A stretch of 64,000 nucleotides of DNA, taken from the NCBI GenBank assembly GCA_964640725.1, contig CAZXIJ010000013.1, forward strand, positions 55,765 through 119,764. Direction: 5' to 3'. Of the stretch, positions 54,300-64,000 are shown in pieces. The translations under genes and the position numbers were made by a program. The notes below the pieces were generated by a model that saw only the letters and a program-made list of their open reading frames with translations, had not been told where the DNA came from and did not search any database. The stretch's first letter is position 1. The number at the start of each line of letters is the position of its first letter. This DNA is from CALHVX01 sp964640725. GTDB lineage: Bacteria; Pseudomonadota; Gammaproteobacteria; Pseudomonadales; Azotimanducaceae.

Positions 54300-54907
54300 C
54301 AACCTTCCTCCTCGTCCAGATAACGGTAAGTCTTGGCTTCGATGTCCATCACCAGACGGGTGTCCGTCGGCACAATTTCGAAGTCGTGAAGCGTGACGAT
54401 GCGCGACAAGTTCGCGACACCGCTCACAAAGGAACCCAGCTTGTGGTAGTCGCCTTCAACCTTGATCTTGATCGGCAGCTCTACGTAAAACTCCGTCTGC
54501 CGCTCCTGAGCCAGATCGATACTGTCGATCTTAAGCTCGTTGTCGAGGGCGGTACGGGTAATGTCTTCCAGCAGCCCGGGCACTTCCGTGTCCTTCGGCA
54601 GCTGTTTCAGGAGGGCGCCAAAGGTCGCCTCCATCTCGGTCTTTTGCTGACGGTAAGCGTCGAGGTTCGCGGCTCGAAAGCTCTTGTCCTCGTAGTCCTT
54701 GCGCAGCGTCTCTTCTTTGAGCTGCACCTGCTCAAGGTCTTTCTGCTTGCTCGTCAGATAGAAGTAGTAGCCACCGCCAATGACCAGCGCAGCCAGGAGC
54801 AGCATGGCGATCAGCTTGATGGGCGCCGGCCAACCGCCGACATTGTTCATGTCCAGGTCGGAAAGATCGAAATCCTTCAGCTGGTCCATTGAGTCCTGCA
54901 AAGCCAT
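54299..54907 (-). CDS. pilO: Type IV pilus alignment protein PilO
   Basis: A 202-aa bitopic protein. A cytoplasmic N-terminus (SMDQLKDFDLSDLDMNNVGG), one transmembrane helix (about 31-51), a periplasmic coiled coil (about 53-105) and a ferredoxin-like core (VELPIKIKVEGDYHKLGSFV) are the standard PilO layout. It pairs with PilN. It starts 3 bp after the pilN stop. Confidence 0.93.
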   Translation of the reverse strand: MALQDSMDQLKDFDLSDLDMNNVGGWPAPIKLIAMLLLAALVIGGGYYFYLTSKQKDLEQVQLKEETLRKDYEDKSFRAANLDAYRQQKTEMEATFGALLKQLPKDTEVPGLLEDITRTALDNELKIDSIDLAQERQTEFYVELPIKIKVEGDYHKLGSFVSGVANLSRIVTLHDFEIVPTDTRLVMDIEAKTYRYLDEEEG

Positions 54908-54910
54908 GCG

Positions 54911-55489
54911 CTAACCCTCCGGCTCTTCGTCAGTGTCGTTCGGGTTGACCTGCACGAAGCTGAGCTCGAAGGTGCTTGCCTGCGAGCCGTAATCAGCGTT
55001 GCCGTTGTCTTCCTTGATCGTTCTCAGGTTCGGCCGGGCGAACCAGTCGCTGCCGTCCAGGTTCCGCATCAGAGAGGAGATGCGGTTGTTGGACTCGGCG
55101 ACACCTTCCACGGCCAGGGCGCCGCCCTTCATGGACAGGTTTTCGTAGTGCACTCCGGTCGACAAGGTCCGCACGACCTCGTCAAAGATCCGGACGATCA
55201 CTGGCCGGTTGCCCTGCAGATCCTGAATGACCTGCATGCGAGACAGCAGCTCTTCGCGCTGCTGCTGCAGATTGGCGATCTCGGCGATCTTTTTGTCCAG
55301 AGCGCCAATTTCCGTTTCCAGCGTCTTGTTGCGAGCGATCTGGTCGTCCTTCGCGCTGTCCAGCTGGTAGCCCCAACCGAACACGACCAGGCCAGCCACA
55401 GCCAGCACCGCGCCCAGATTGATCAGGAACTCGTTCTTCTTTCGCTCTCGTTCCCATTCGCGCCATGGGAGCAGGTTAATCCTAGCCAT
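54911..55489 (-). CDS. pilN: Type IV pilus alignment protein PilN
   Basis: A 192-aa bitopic protein starting with the conserved MARINLLPWREWERERKKNE, whose INLLPWR motif inserts into PilM. One transmembrane helix (about 22-42) and a periplasmic coiled coil and core follow. The ATG overlaps the pilM stop (TAATG). Confidence 0.94.
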   Translation of the reverse strand: MARINLLPWREWERERKKNEFLINLGAVLAVAGLVVFGWGYQLDSAKDDQIARNKTLETEIGALDKKIAEIANLQQQREELLSRMQVIQDLQGNRPVIVRIFDEVVRTLSTGVHYENLSMKGGALAVEGVAESNNRISSLMRNLDGSDWFARPNLRTIKEDNGNADYGSQASTFELSFVQVNPNDTDEEPEG

Positions 55490-56553
55490 TAGTCGAAGCT
55501 CCTCATTGCCAGACCGCAGGCAATCATCAGTGCCGGCGCGTCATTGCTGAGGGAGCCGGCGTCCACCCGTCCCGCCAGCGCCATGTCCACAAAGGGGTTG
55601 GCGATGATGGTGGGCGTGCCGAGCTTGGCTTCGATCATGTCCGCAAGCCCTTCGATGGACGCGGTGCCGCCGGCGAGAACAATGTAGTCCACGTCGTCGT
55701 ACTGGCTGGACGAGAAAAAGAACTGCAGCGATCGAGTCACCTGCTGAAGCACGGCCTCTTTGAAAGGATGCAGCACCTCTTCCTCGTAATCGTCGGGCAA
55801 ACCGCCCTGTTTCTTGGCCAGCCCGGCCTCTTCAAAGGACAGGCTGTAGCGACGCTGAATCTCTTCGGTGAGCTGCTTGCCGCCAAAGAGCTGTTCCCGC
55901 GTGTAGATTGACTTGTCGTCGGCGAGCACCGACAGCGTCGTCATGGTGGCGCCAATGTCGATGATCGCCACCACCAGATCTTCCGGATTGCCGGACAGCT
56001 GCGGTTTGACCAGATCGAAGGCGCGCTTCATGGAGTGCGCCTCGATGTCGACCACCGCGGCCTTCAGCCCGCCCAGTTCCAGGGACGCCTCCCGCAACTC
56101 GACGTTCTCCTTGCGGCAAGCCGCCAGCAGGACCTCGACCTGATCCGGGTTACGTTCCGAGAGCCCCTGAATCTCGAAGTCGATGGCGACCTCGTCCAGC
56201 GGGTAGGGAATGTACTGATCAGCTTCGACGGTGATCTGGTTTTCCATCTCGCCATCGTTGAGCTGGGCGTCCATCTCGATGGTCTTGGTGATGACCGCAG
56301 AGCCGGCCACCGCCACGGCGGCGCGCTTGGCGCCAGCCTTGGAGCGGCCCAGCACGCGCTTGATCGCTTCGCCCACGCCTTCGACGTCGCTGATATTTTT
56401 TTCCACAACCGCGTTGGGCGGCAATGGCTCTACGCCGTAGCTCTCCACGCGGTAGCGGCCACCGGCGTTGGTGAGTTCCAGCAACTTCACCGATGTGGAG
56501 CTGATATCCAGCCCCAGCATCTGGTTGTTTTTACTTTTGAAAAGACCGAACAC
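55489..56553 (-). CDS. pilM: Type IV pilus actin-like protein PilM
   Basis: A 354-aa cytoplasmic actin-like ATPase. LGLDISSTSVKLLEL (phosphate 1), VAIIDIGATMTTLSVLADDK (phosphate 2) and IVLAGGTASIEGLADMIEAK (adenosine motif) are all visible. PilM binds the PilN tail and couples the cytoplasmic motor to the alignment complex. The start is a GTG at 56553 with AGGA 8 nt upstream; the protein length and the FGLFKSKN start match the family. It heads the pilMNOPQ operon. Confidence 0.94.
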   Translation of the reverse strand: MFGLFKSKNNQMLGLDISSTSVKLLELTNAGGRYRVESYGVEPLPPNAVVEKNISDVEGVGEAIKRVLGRSKAGAKRAAVAVAGSAVITKTIEMDAQLNDGEMENQITVEADQYIPYPLDEVAIDFEIQGLSERNPDQVEVLLAACRKENVELREASLELGGLKAAVVDIEAHSMKRAFDLVKPQLSGNPEDLVVAIIDIGATMTTLSVLADDKSIYTREQLFGGKQLTEEIQRRYSLSFEEAGLAKKQGGLPDDYEEEVLHPFKEAVLQQVTRSLQFFFSSSQYDDVDYIVLAGGTASIEGLADMIEAKLGTPTIIANPFVDMALAGRVDAGSLSNDAPALMIACGLAMRSFD

Positions 56554-57335
56554 GATAGTCCTATCCCTGCTTTCGTTCCTGATGGCGGCGCCTACGGCCC
56601 CGCTCCTTGAACTGCCCACCCGCTCGCGAATGCGTCATGACACCGCCGCTGCGCTTGGCAATTGGTGCCGGGCACCAGCCAAGCAACCGCAACGCTGCCG
56701 ATTCACGTGATTTTTAACAAAGAAGCCGCCGGGGTTTCGATAACTCGTTCTAGAGAATGACAGTCGGCTGAAATTCCGGCGTCGCACGCCTCGCCCTGTG
56801 CTGAACGTCACAGTCTGTGGCGGTCAATTGTCCGGGCTATTCAGCTGGACAGAACCCGTGACCTGTCACGGTTGCCATGGCGACCCTTGCCGCGCAATGG
56901 CGTTCTGCATTCCCTGGTTCGCGTGATCCTGTTCCTTCAGGCCTCGCTTGCTCTCTCGTCGCTCTCCCTGTCAAGCGCTCAACCGGTGCTGCCTGGTCGA
57001 CTGCTGGCCGTAGCTTCTGGCGGCTCGTGGTGTCCTGATCTGCCAATCCCGGTCGGATCCGGCGCTGCCGTCATGGCAGGAGCTGCCAACTGCAGGCAGC
57101 GACGATCCGCCAACCTGGGTCGTCGGGACGCGTTGCGAGTCGCGTTGCGGGCCGTAAAACCCGTTTGCGTTCCGCAACTTACCGATTGGGGACACCGCGG
57201 AGCATTTAATACCAGCGCCTGAGTCCCGGCAATTGCCGTCCGTCAGCCCTTTGCTACCGAACAACAGGTTTTCCGCCCCTGCTCGCTCACGTACTATCGC
57301 CGGCCTGCCCTGCCCGCATAGGATCCCGCGCCACC
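56554..57335. other. 782-bp divergent control region between pilM and ponA
   Basis: No supported gene. An open frame at 56872-57222 has a Ser/Leu/Ala-rich translation without family pattern or ribosome site. Visible elements are a perfect 7-bp inverted repeat CCGTGAC-ct-GTCACGG (56856-56871) and an AT-rich stretch at 56709-56721 (TGATTTTTAACAA). A possible ponA promoter is TTGGGG (57186-57191) with TAATAC (57207-57212), though the 15-bp spacing is short. The length exceeds what two ordinary promoters need. Confidence 0.45.
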
Positions 57336-59894
57336 ATGGCGTCGACTCGCGCAAAAATCTTGCTGAACATACTCTGGCTCGGTCTCGCCCTGCTGTCCGG
57401 AATTGCCCTGTCCCTGGCGGGCATCTACCTCTATCTGGACCCGCAGGTGCCCAAGGCGGAGACCTACCGCTCCGTAAAGCTGGAAACGCCCCTGCGCATC
57501 TACACCGCGGACGGCGCGCTGATGGCGGAGTACGGCGAGCGGCGGGTGATTCCCGTGCGCCTTGAAGAGGTGCCGCAGGCGTTCATCGACGCCTTGCTCG
57601 ACACAGAAGACAAGCGCTTTTACGAGCATAGCGGTATCGACTACATCTCCCTGGCCAACGACACCCTGTCGTTACTGCTGAACCGGGAAATCACCTCTGG
57701 CGCGAGCACGATCACCATGCAGGTGTCGCGCAACATCTCTTTCTCCCTGGAGCAGACCTTCCTGCGCAAGTTCAAGGAGATGTTGCTGGCGCTGAAAATC
57801 GAGCGGGCCCTGACCAAAGACGAAATCCTGGCGCTTTACATCAACGCCGTGCCTTTCGGCAAGCGAGCCTACGGCGCCCAGGCTGCGGCCTACACCTACT
57901 ATGACCAGCCGCTCAGCGAGCTGCGCCTGGCACAGCTCGCCATGCTGGCGGGCATTCCTCAGGCACCCTCGGCCGGCAACCCCATCAACGGCCCGGAACG
58001 CGCTCTGGCGCGGCGCAACCTTGTGCTGTCCCGCATGCTGGACCAGGGGTCCATTACCGAGGCCGCCTACCAGGAAGCGACCGCTGAGCCCATCTCGGCA
58101 CGCGTCTACGAGCGGCAGCTGGAAGTCCCGGCCGCCTTCGCCGCAGAAACCGTGCGGCAGCTCCTCAAGCGCTACGAAGACCTCTACACCGCAGGCTACA
58201 GCGTCTACACGACCATCCGGGCTGACAAGCAGCTGGCTGCCACCAGAGCCCTGCGAGACGGGCTTGAGGCCTACGATCGCAAGCACGGCTACCGAGGGCC
58301 GGAGGCGCAGCTGGCGCCAGAGGAATGGGAACAGACGCTTCGCGACACGCCGGTCTATGGCGTCCTCGAGCCCGCAGTGGTCACGGCTGTGGCCGAGACC
58401 GGGATCGCCGTGCTCGCCAGCGACGGCAGCACCCGGCGGGTCGAATTCGAGTCCATGAGCTGGGCTCGGCCCTACGAGTCGGTCAACGTGCGCGGACCGG
58501 CGCCAAAAGCGCCCGGCGATATCGTTGCGCCCGGCGATCTGATCCGAATCCGCCCGACCCCGCCGGCAGCGCCAGAAAATGCCGAGCAGGCTGCGACTGA
58601 TGTCGCCGAGACAGCACCAGAACCCGCGGCTGAGGATGCCGTCGAGACCTGGCAGTTCGCCCAGGTCCCGGATGCTCAGGGCGCGCTGGTGTCCCTGGAC
58701 CCGAATAGCGGCGCGATCGTGGCCGTCGAAGGAGGCTACGACTTCGCGCTCAATCAGTTCAATCACGCCCTGCAGGCCAATCGCCAGCCCGGCTCCGGCT
58801 TCAAGCCCTTCGTGTACTCCGCGGCGCTGGCCTCCGGCATCACGCCCGCCAGCATCTTTCTGGACGCACCCCTGGTGTTCGAAGACGACGCCCTCGAGAC
58901 GGAATACCGCCCCGACAACGACAACAACCGCTACAACGGCCCAACCCGGCTGCGCGAAGCGCTGTACCGCTCGATCAACCTGGTGTCCATGCGCGTGATG
59001 CTGGAGGTTGGCGCGGGCACCGTGCTCAAACACGCAGCGCGCTTCGGCTTCGACACGGCCCGTTTTCCGCGGGACACCCAGCTGGCGATTGGCGGCGGCA
59101 CCATGGCCGTGACCCCGCTGGCCATGGCCAAGGCCTTCGGCGTGTTCGCGAACGGCGGCTACGAAGTGCAGCCCTACCTCATCGACCGGGTCGAAAACCT
59201 GGACGGCGAGATCCTTCAGCAAACCACGCCGGTACAGGTTTGCCGGGCGTGTGAGGAACGCCTCGAAGCGCTCGACGGCGCCGACGACGTCGAAGACGTC
59301 GACGCTGCCGTGCAAGTCGCGTCGGAGGAGGCTGCCTCGGAACCTGCCGCGGCGTCCCAGGACGCTGCGGATACGGATACGGCGCCCGAGCCACGCTATG
59401 CGGAGCGGACCCTGGACGAACGCAACGCCTACGTCATGACGCAAATGCTGCGAGACGTGATCGGGCGCGGCACCGGGCGCCGGGCCCGCGTGCTGGAGCG
59501 CGACGATCTGGCGGGCAAGACGGGCACCACCAACGACGGCACCGACACCTGGTTTAACGGCTTCAGCGCCGACCTTGCGACCAGCGTGTGGGTCGGCTTC
59601 AGCAACTACGACCCGCTCGGGGCGCGCGCTTACGGCGGCAACACCGCTCTGCCGATCTGGATCGACTACATGAAGGTCGGGCTGGCGGACCTGCCGGCAC
59701 GCTACCCGCCACAGCCTGCGGGCATTGTGGTCATGCGCATCGATGCGAAAACCGGCGAGGCGGTGGCGCCCCAGCAGAGCGGCAGCATTTTCGAGTACTT
59801 TTTTGCCGAGACGGCGCCGAAGCTGAAGGCATCCACGCGACTGCCCTCCGGAGCCAGCGAGGAAGAGACCATCAAGGCCGTCGAGCTGTTCTGA
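57336..59894 (+). CDS. ponA: Penicillin-binding protein 1A (bifunctional class A PBP)
   Basis: An 852-aa inner-membrane enzyme. An N-terminal helix (about 9-33) is followed by the glycosyltransferase GT51 domain (TEDKRFYEHSGID, GASTITMQVSRN, PFGKRAYGAQAAAY), an OB-like insertion, and the transpeptidase domain with SGFK (Ser about 487), SINLVS and KTGTTNDGTDTWF (Lys about 728). It polymerises and crosslinks peptidoglycan. An Ala/Glu/Asp-rich insert (about residues 647-690) with a preceding CRACEERLEAL lies within the transpeptidase region, and a similar acidic stretch occurs near 410-435. It is divergent from pilM, as in other Gammaproteobacteria. Confidence 0.94.
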   Translation: MASTRAKILLNILWLGLALLSGIALSLAGIYLYLDPQVPKAETYRSVKLETPLRIYTADGALMAEYGERRVIPVRLEEVPQAFIDALLDTEDKRFYEHSGIDYISLANDTLSLLLNREITSGASTITMQVSRNISFSLEQTFLRKFKEMLLALKIERALTKDEILALYINAVPFGKRAYGAQAAAYTYYDQPLSELRLAQLAMLAGIPQAPSAGNPINGPERALARRNLVLSRMLDQGSITEAAYQEATAEPISARVYERQLEVPAAFAAETVRQLLKRYEDLYTAGYSVYTTIRADKQLAATRALRDGLEAYDRKHGYRGPEAQLAPEEWEQTLRDTPVYGVLEPAVVTAVAETGIAVLASDGSTRRVEFESMSWARPYESVNVRGPAPKAPGDIVAPGDLIRIRPTPPAAPENAEQAATDVAETAPEPAAEDAVETWQFAQVPDAQGALVSLDPNSGAIVAVEGGYDFALNQFNHALQANRQPGSGFKPFVYSAALASGITPASIFLDAPLVFEDDALETEYRPDNDNNRYNGPTRLREALYRSINLVSMRVMLEVGAGTVLKHAARFGFDTARFPRDTQLAIGGGTMAVTPLAMAKAFGVFANGGYEVQPYLIDRVENLDGEILQQTTPVQVCRACEERLEALDGADDVEDVDAAVQVASEEAASEPAAASQDAADTDTAPEPRYAERTLDERNAYVMTQMLRDVIGRGTGRRARVLERDDLAGKTGTTNDGTDTWFNGFSADLATSVWVGFSNYDPLGARAYGGNTALPIWIDYMKVGLADLPARYPPQPAGIVVMRIDAKTGEAVAPQQSGSIFEYFFAETAPKLKASTRLPSGASEEETIKAVELF

Positions 59895-59940
59895 CCCGTC
59901 CCAATGGGATGCGACCTTTCGGGACGCGTCCTGAACGGAC

Positions 59941-59958
59941 GACCGTTACTGTACGGTC
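59941..59958. terminator. Small hairpin between convergent ponA and M48 genes
   Basis: GACCGT (59941-59946) and ACGGTC (59953-59958) form a 6-bp stem with a 6-nt loop at the 3' ends of the two convergent genes. It includes the M48 stop codon. The stem is short and lacks a U-tract. Confidence 0.25.
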
Positions 59959-61382
59959 TTGATCAGATCGCCAGCGCGCGGCTCGCCGCGGGGATGATGG
60001 CCGTTGATGGTGCGCAGAGTCTCCTCCGGAAAGCGCTTCACGGAGCTGCGCGTTGCGAGCGATTTGTAGGTCATGCCCGGTCGCGCCTCCAGCACGCGAA
60101 TGCGCTGGGCGTTCGCCACCTGCAGGTCAGCGGCGGTCATGCTCCGAAAGGATGCGATGGTCTCGACGAAGTCTTTCGCAAACTGCTCGACCTCGCCCTG
60201 CTCGCCGACTTCGCCCTGAAAGACGTACACGCTGTCCGCCTTGAACACGACGGCAATCTTGCGCGCCTTCGGCAGGTCGCCGATCACCTTAATGTCGCCC
60301 ACGTAGGTGGGATAGCCGTTAATCACGACCGTCTCGCCGTTCTCCACATCGTCGCGCTTCAGCGTCTTGCTGACGTACTCCTCCGGGGTCTGCTCCTCGC
60401 CGGGCAGGCTCTGCCGCTGCAGGCCGATGCTGGCCTCATCCGTGCCGCCGGGCGCGCGCCCGAGAATTTCGGCCGTGGTGTTGGTGACGTCCCAGCCGTC
60501 CGGAAACCGCACCACCACGCGCAGGGCGCCGTGGTAGTAAACGCCGTCCTTGATCAGGCCCGTCGCCGCCTCGTCGCCAAACACCAGCCCGTCCATGAGC
60601 GCCCAGAAATCGCCCACCGGCTCCGCCAGCTGCTCCGGCGCCAGGTGCTGCACGCTCTGAACCAGCTCATGGAGGCGCTTGTCGTTCTTCGGGTGCGAGG
60701 CAAACAGCCCGTGATAGACCGGCGGCTGGTTGGAGACCTGCTTCATGAACAGCTCGTGGTCCTTGAGGGCCTGAATGCCGTCGATCATGGCGAGGGGGCT
60801 GTAGCCGCCCTTGGCCAGGAACATGGCGCCGTACTGGTCCGCCTCAAGCTCCGCTTCGCGCCCGTAGCCGGACTGCAGGGTCGCGGCGATGCTGTTGGTG
60901 AGGTCCCACATGGTGCCCGTGCCCGTGGCCAGTGCAGCCAGGAAGCCACCGATCTGGCTGAGCCGGCGATTGCGCTGCCGCTCGTAACCGTGCCGGGCCA
61001 GCACGTGACCGATTTCGTGGCCGATCACGCCCGCCAGCTCATCTTCGCTGCGCAGATACGGCAGCAGGCCACGATGCACGAAGATAAAGCCGTCGGGATA
61101 GGCCACCGCGTTGGGGATGGGGTTGTCGATCACCGCGAAGGTAAAGTCCTGCGGATCGTGGCCGTCGGCCTTCAGGAGCCGCTCGCCAATGGCCGAAACA
61201 TACTCTTGCCAGGCCTCGTCGGCGTACAGGCCGCCCTTCTCGCGGTATTCGTGGTAGACCTTGGAGCCCGGGCCAGCCGCAACCGCCAGGCTCGCCCATG
61301 CCAGACACAGCACGCCAGCCAGCATGCGCTGCAACGCCGGGAATCGGTGAAAAATGGTCGTGCGGTTTGGGGTGGTCGTCAT
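59946..61382 (-). CDS. M48-family zinc metallopeptidase (BepA/YfgC-like)
   Basis: A 478-aa exported protein. The signal peptide (start MTTTPNRTTIFHRFPALQRM, cleavage near AVA) is followed by the peptidase domain with VIGHEIGHVLARHG (HExxH) and the third ligand in EAELEADQYGAMFLAKGGYS. The C-terminal part ends in a LysM-like stretch (TYKSLATRSSVKRF, ETLRTINGHHP) that may contact peptidoglycan. Family members degrade misassembled outer-membrane proteins. The middle region lacks obvious TPRs, unlike BepA, so this is nearer to the Zn-protease lipoprotein group. CAGGAG lies 8 nt before the ATG. Confidence 0.85.
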   Translation of the reverse strand: MTTTPNRTTIFHRFPALQRMLAGVLCLAWASLAVAAGPGSKVYHEYREKGGLYADEAWQEYVSAIGERLLKADGHDPQDFTFAVIDNPIPNAVAYPDGFIFVHRGLLPYLRSEDELAGVIGHEIGHVLARHGYERQRNRRLSQIGGFLAALATGTGTMWDLTNSIAATLQSGYGREAELEADQYGAMFLAKGGYSPLAMIDGIQALKDHELFMKQVSNQPPVYHGLFASHPKNDKRLHELVQSVQHLAPEQLAEPVGDFWALMDGLVFGDEAATGLIKDGVYYHGALRVVVRFPDGWDVTNTTAEILGRAPGGTDEASIGLQRQSLPGEEQTPEEYVSKTLKRDDVENGETVVINGYPTYVGDIKVIGDLPKARKIAVVFKADSVYVFQGEVGEQGEVEQFAKDFVETIASFRSMTAADLQVANAQRIRVLEARPGMTYKSLATRSSVKRFPEETLRTINGHHPRGEPRAGDLIKTVQ

Positions 61383-61521
61383 CTGCAGGCTCCTGCCCGC
61401 GCCTCGCGGCGCTGCCATCACGTCGGTCGCGTCGCCGCCGTCAGGGCGCCGCGCGGCCGTGTTCCTACAGAATTAGACCTCAAATGCCGTGAAGGTTCAC
61501 GGCGCGAGATGGACGTGGGAT

Positions 61522-61552
61522 CATGCCCGGCACGCAAGTGTGCCGGGGCATG
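61522..61552 (-). terminator. Hairpin downstream of rpmE
   Basis: CATGCCC (61522-61528) with GGGCATG (61546-61552) and GGCAC (61529-61533) with GTGCC (61540-61544) give a 12-bp stem with one bulge. It lies 6 bp after the rpmE stop on the minus strand. No U-run follows, so confidence is moderate. Confidence 0.4.
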
Positions 61553-61557
61553 GAACC

Positions 61558-61845
61558 CTAGCTGGCGTCGTCCTGAGCCGCAGCAGGGGCTTCTGCCGCC
61601 GCCGCAGGCGCTGCCTCTGGCGCCGCGTCGTCACGCTTGACGGAGCGGTTGCCAAAGCGCTTGCGGAAGCGCTCAACGCGGCCGCCGGAGTCCAGGATCT
61701 TCTGCTTGCCGGTATAAAAGGGATGGCAGGCGGAGCACACGTCGAGCTGCAGGTCTTCGCCCAGCGTCGAGCGCGTTTCGATCACGTTGCCGCAGCTACA
61801 GGTTGCTTTGACGTCGCTGTAGGCCGGGTGAATATCAGCTTTCAT
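61558..61845 (-). CDS. rpmE: 50S ribosomal protein L31 (zinc-binding type)
   Basis: A 95-aa ribosomal protein. MKADIHPAYSDVKATCSCGN and the later VCSACHPFYTGKQKI carry the four cysteines of the C+ zinc-binding form. Relative to the usual 65-75 aa it has an Ala/Glu/Asp-rich C-terminal tail of about 25 residues (after RFRKRFGNRSVKRDD). The C+ form is typically replaced by a C- paralogue under zinc starvation; no such paralogue is in the window. It is divergent from priA. Confidence 0.94.
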   Translation of the reverse strand: MKADIHPAYSDVKATCSCGNVIETRSTLGEDLQLDVCSACHPFYTGKQKILDSGGRVERFRKRFGNRSVKRDDAAPEAAPAAAAEAPAAAQDDAS

Positions 61846-61953
61846 GGTGAGCTCCTGGCACCGATCGGCTCGAGGCGTCCGTCGGCACGTGTAAATGAGG
61901 GCGGCGAAGTCTACCAGAGACCTTCCCGCAAGCAAGAACCCCGCAGGAACCCC

Positions 61954-64000
<2,047 letters not shown>

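Noticed and set aside
56872..57222. A 116-codon open frame between pilM and ponA
   Set aside because: No family pattern, poor start context and unusual Ser/Leu composition; kept as noncoding.

Overview
The window is a high-GC stretch of a gammaproteobacterial chromosome, apparently from a draft or metagenomic scaffold because it contains one run of exactly 100 N. The lineage call rests on gene content and order: ponA divergent from pilMNOPQ-aroK-aroB-damX-like, followed by gltB-gltD, with rpmE divergent from priA. This is the linkage known from Pseudomonas and related Gammaproteobacteria. The genus cannot be named from sequence alone. Most bases are coding, many neighbours overlap by 1-8 bp (ATGA, TGATG or GTGA junctions), and several starts are GTG or TTG.

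Layout. 1-2 kb: edge of a ferric-reductase-like membrane protein gene coupled to a TonB-domain lipoprotein; divergent from it a 95-aa conserved protein coupled to a PhyH-type dioxygenase. 1.9-5.8 kb: an amino-sugar module (cytoplasmic GH20 hexosaminidase, NahK-like kinase, SIS-only sugar isomerase). 5.8-8 kb: a LysR regulator divergent from a citrate-synthase-family enzyme with a Glu at the catalytic Asp position. 8-17.8 kb: a secreted beta-helix protein, a cystathionine gamma-synthase/lyase operon, a PECR-like enoyl-CoA reductase, a TPR protein, a second PhyH dioxygenase, a di-haem peroxidase, an amidohydrolase, an enoyl-CoA hydratase and an APH-type kinase. 17.8-22 kb: an MFS-acyltransferase fusion and a methionine-salvage pair (metal-ligand-less class II aldolase-like protein plus MtnA). 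22-27 kb: greB, a four-EF-hand protein leading into an ECF sigma / membrane anti-sigma / CnrX-like sensor cluster, syd and aroA. 27-32 kb: two orphan exported proteins, the alkylation-repair pair alkA-ogt, a PMI-like protein and a membrane metallophosphoesterase. 32.4-33.7 kb: an Xre/RES toxin-antitoxin pair followed by the assembly gap. 33.7-41.5 kb: an MBL-fold hydrolase and a nudix-mdh-DUF2147-ABC-HlyD-TolC run. 42-64 kb: the conserved backbone, gltBD, damX-like, aroB, aroK, pilQPONM, ponA, an M48 peptidase, rpmE and the 5' part of priA.

The most unusual features are these. (1) A tripartite type-I-secretion-like operon (34.4-38.7 kb) has an ABC subunit that keeps its membrane domain and NBD scaffold but has lost Walker A, Q-loop, signature, Walker B and H-loop residues. 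(2) A 14-bp tandem repeat (16817-16862) creates a chain of three five-codon mini-ORFs, each coupled to the next by a GTGA or ATGA overlap, ending in the start of a kinase gene. (3) The antitoxin promoter has a near-ideal -10 box ending 6 bp before the ATG, which predicts a leaderless mRNA, with an inverted repeat next to its -35. (4) Two enzymes have altered active sites: the citrate-synthase paralogue (Asp to Glu) and the aldolase-like protein next to mtnA (three metal His lost). (5) An eight-G tract lies just after the membrane anchor of an orphan exported protein. I saw no rRNA, tRNA, CRISPR array, prophage or insertion sequence.
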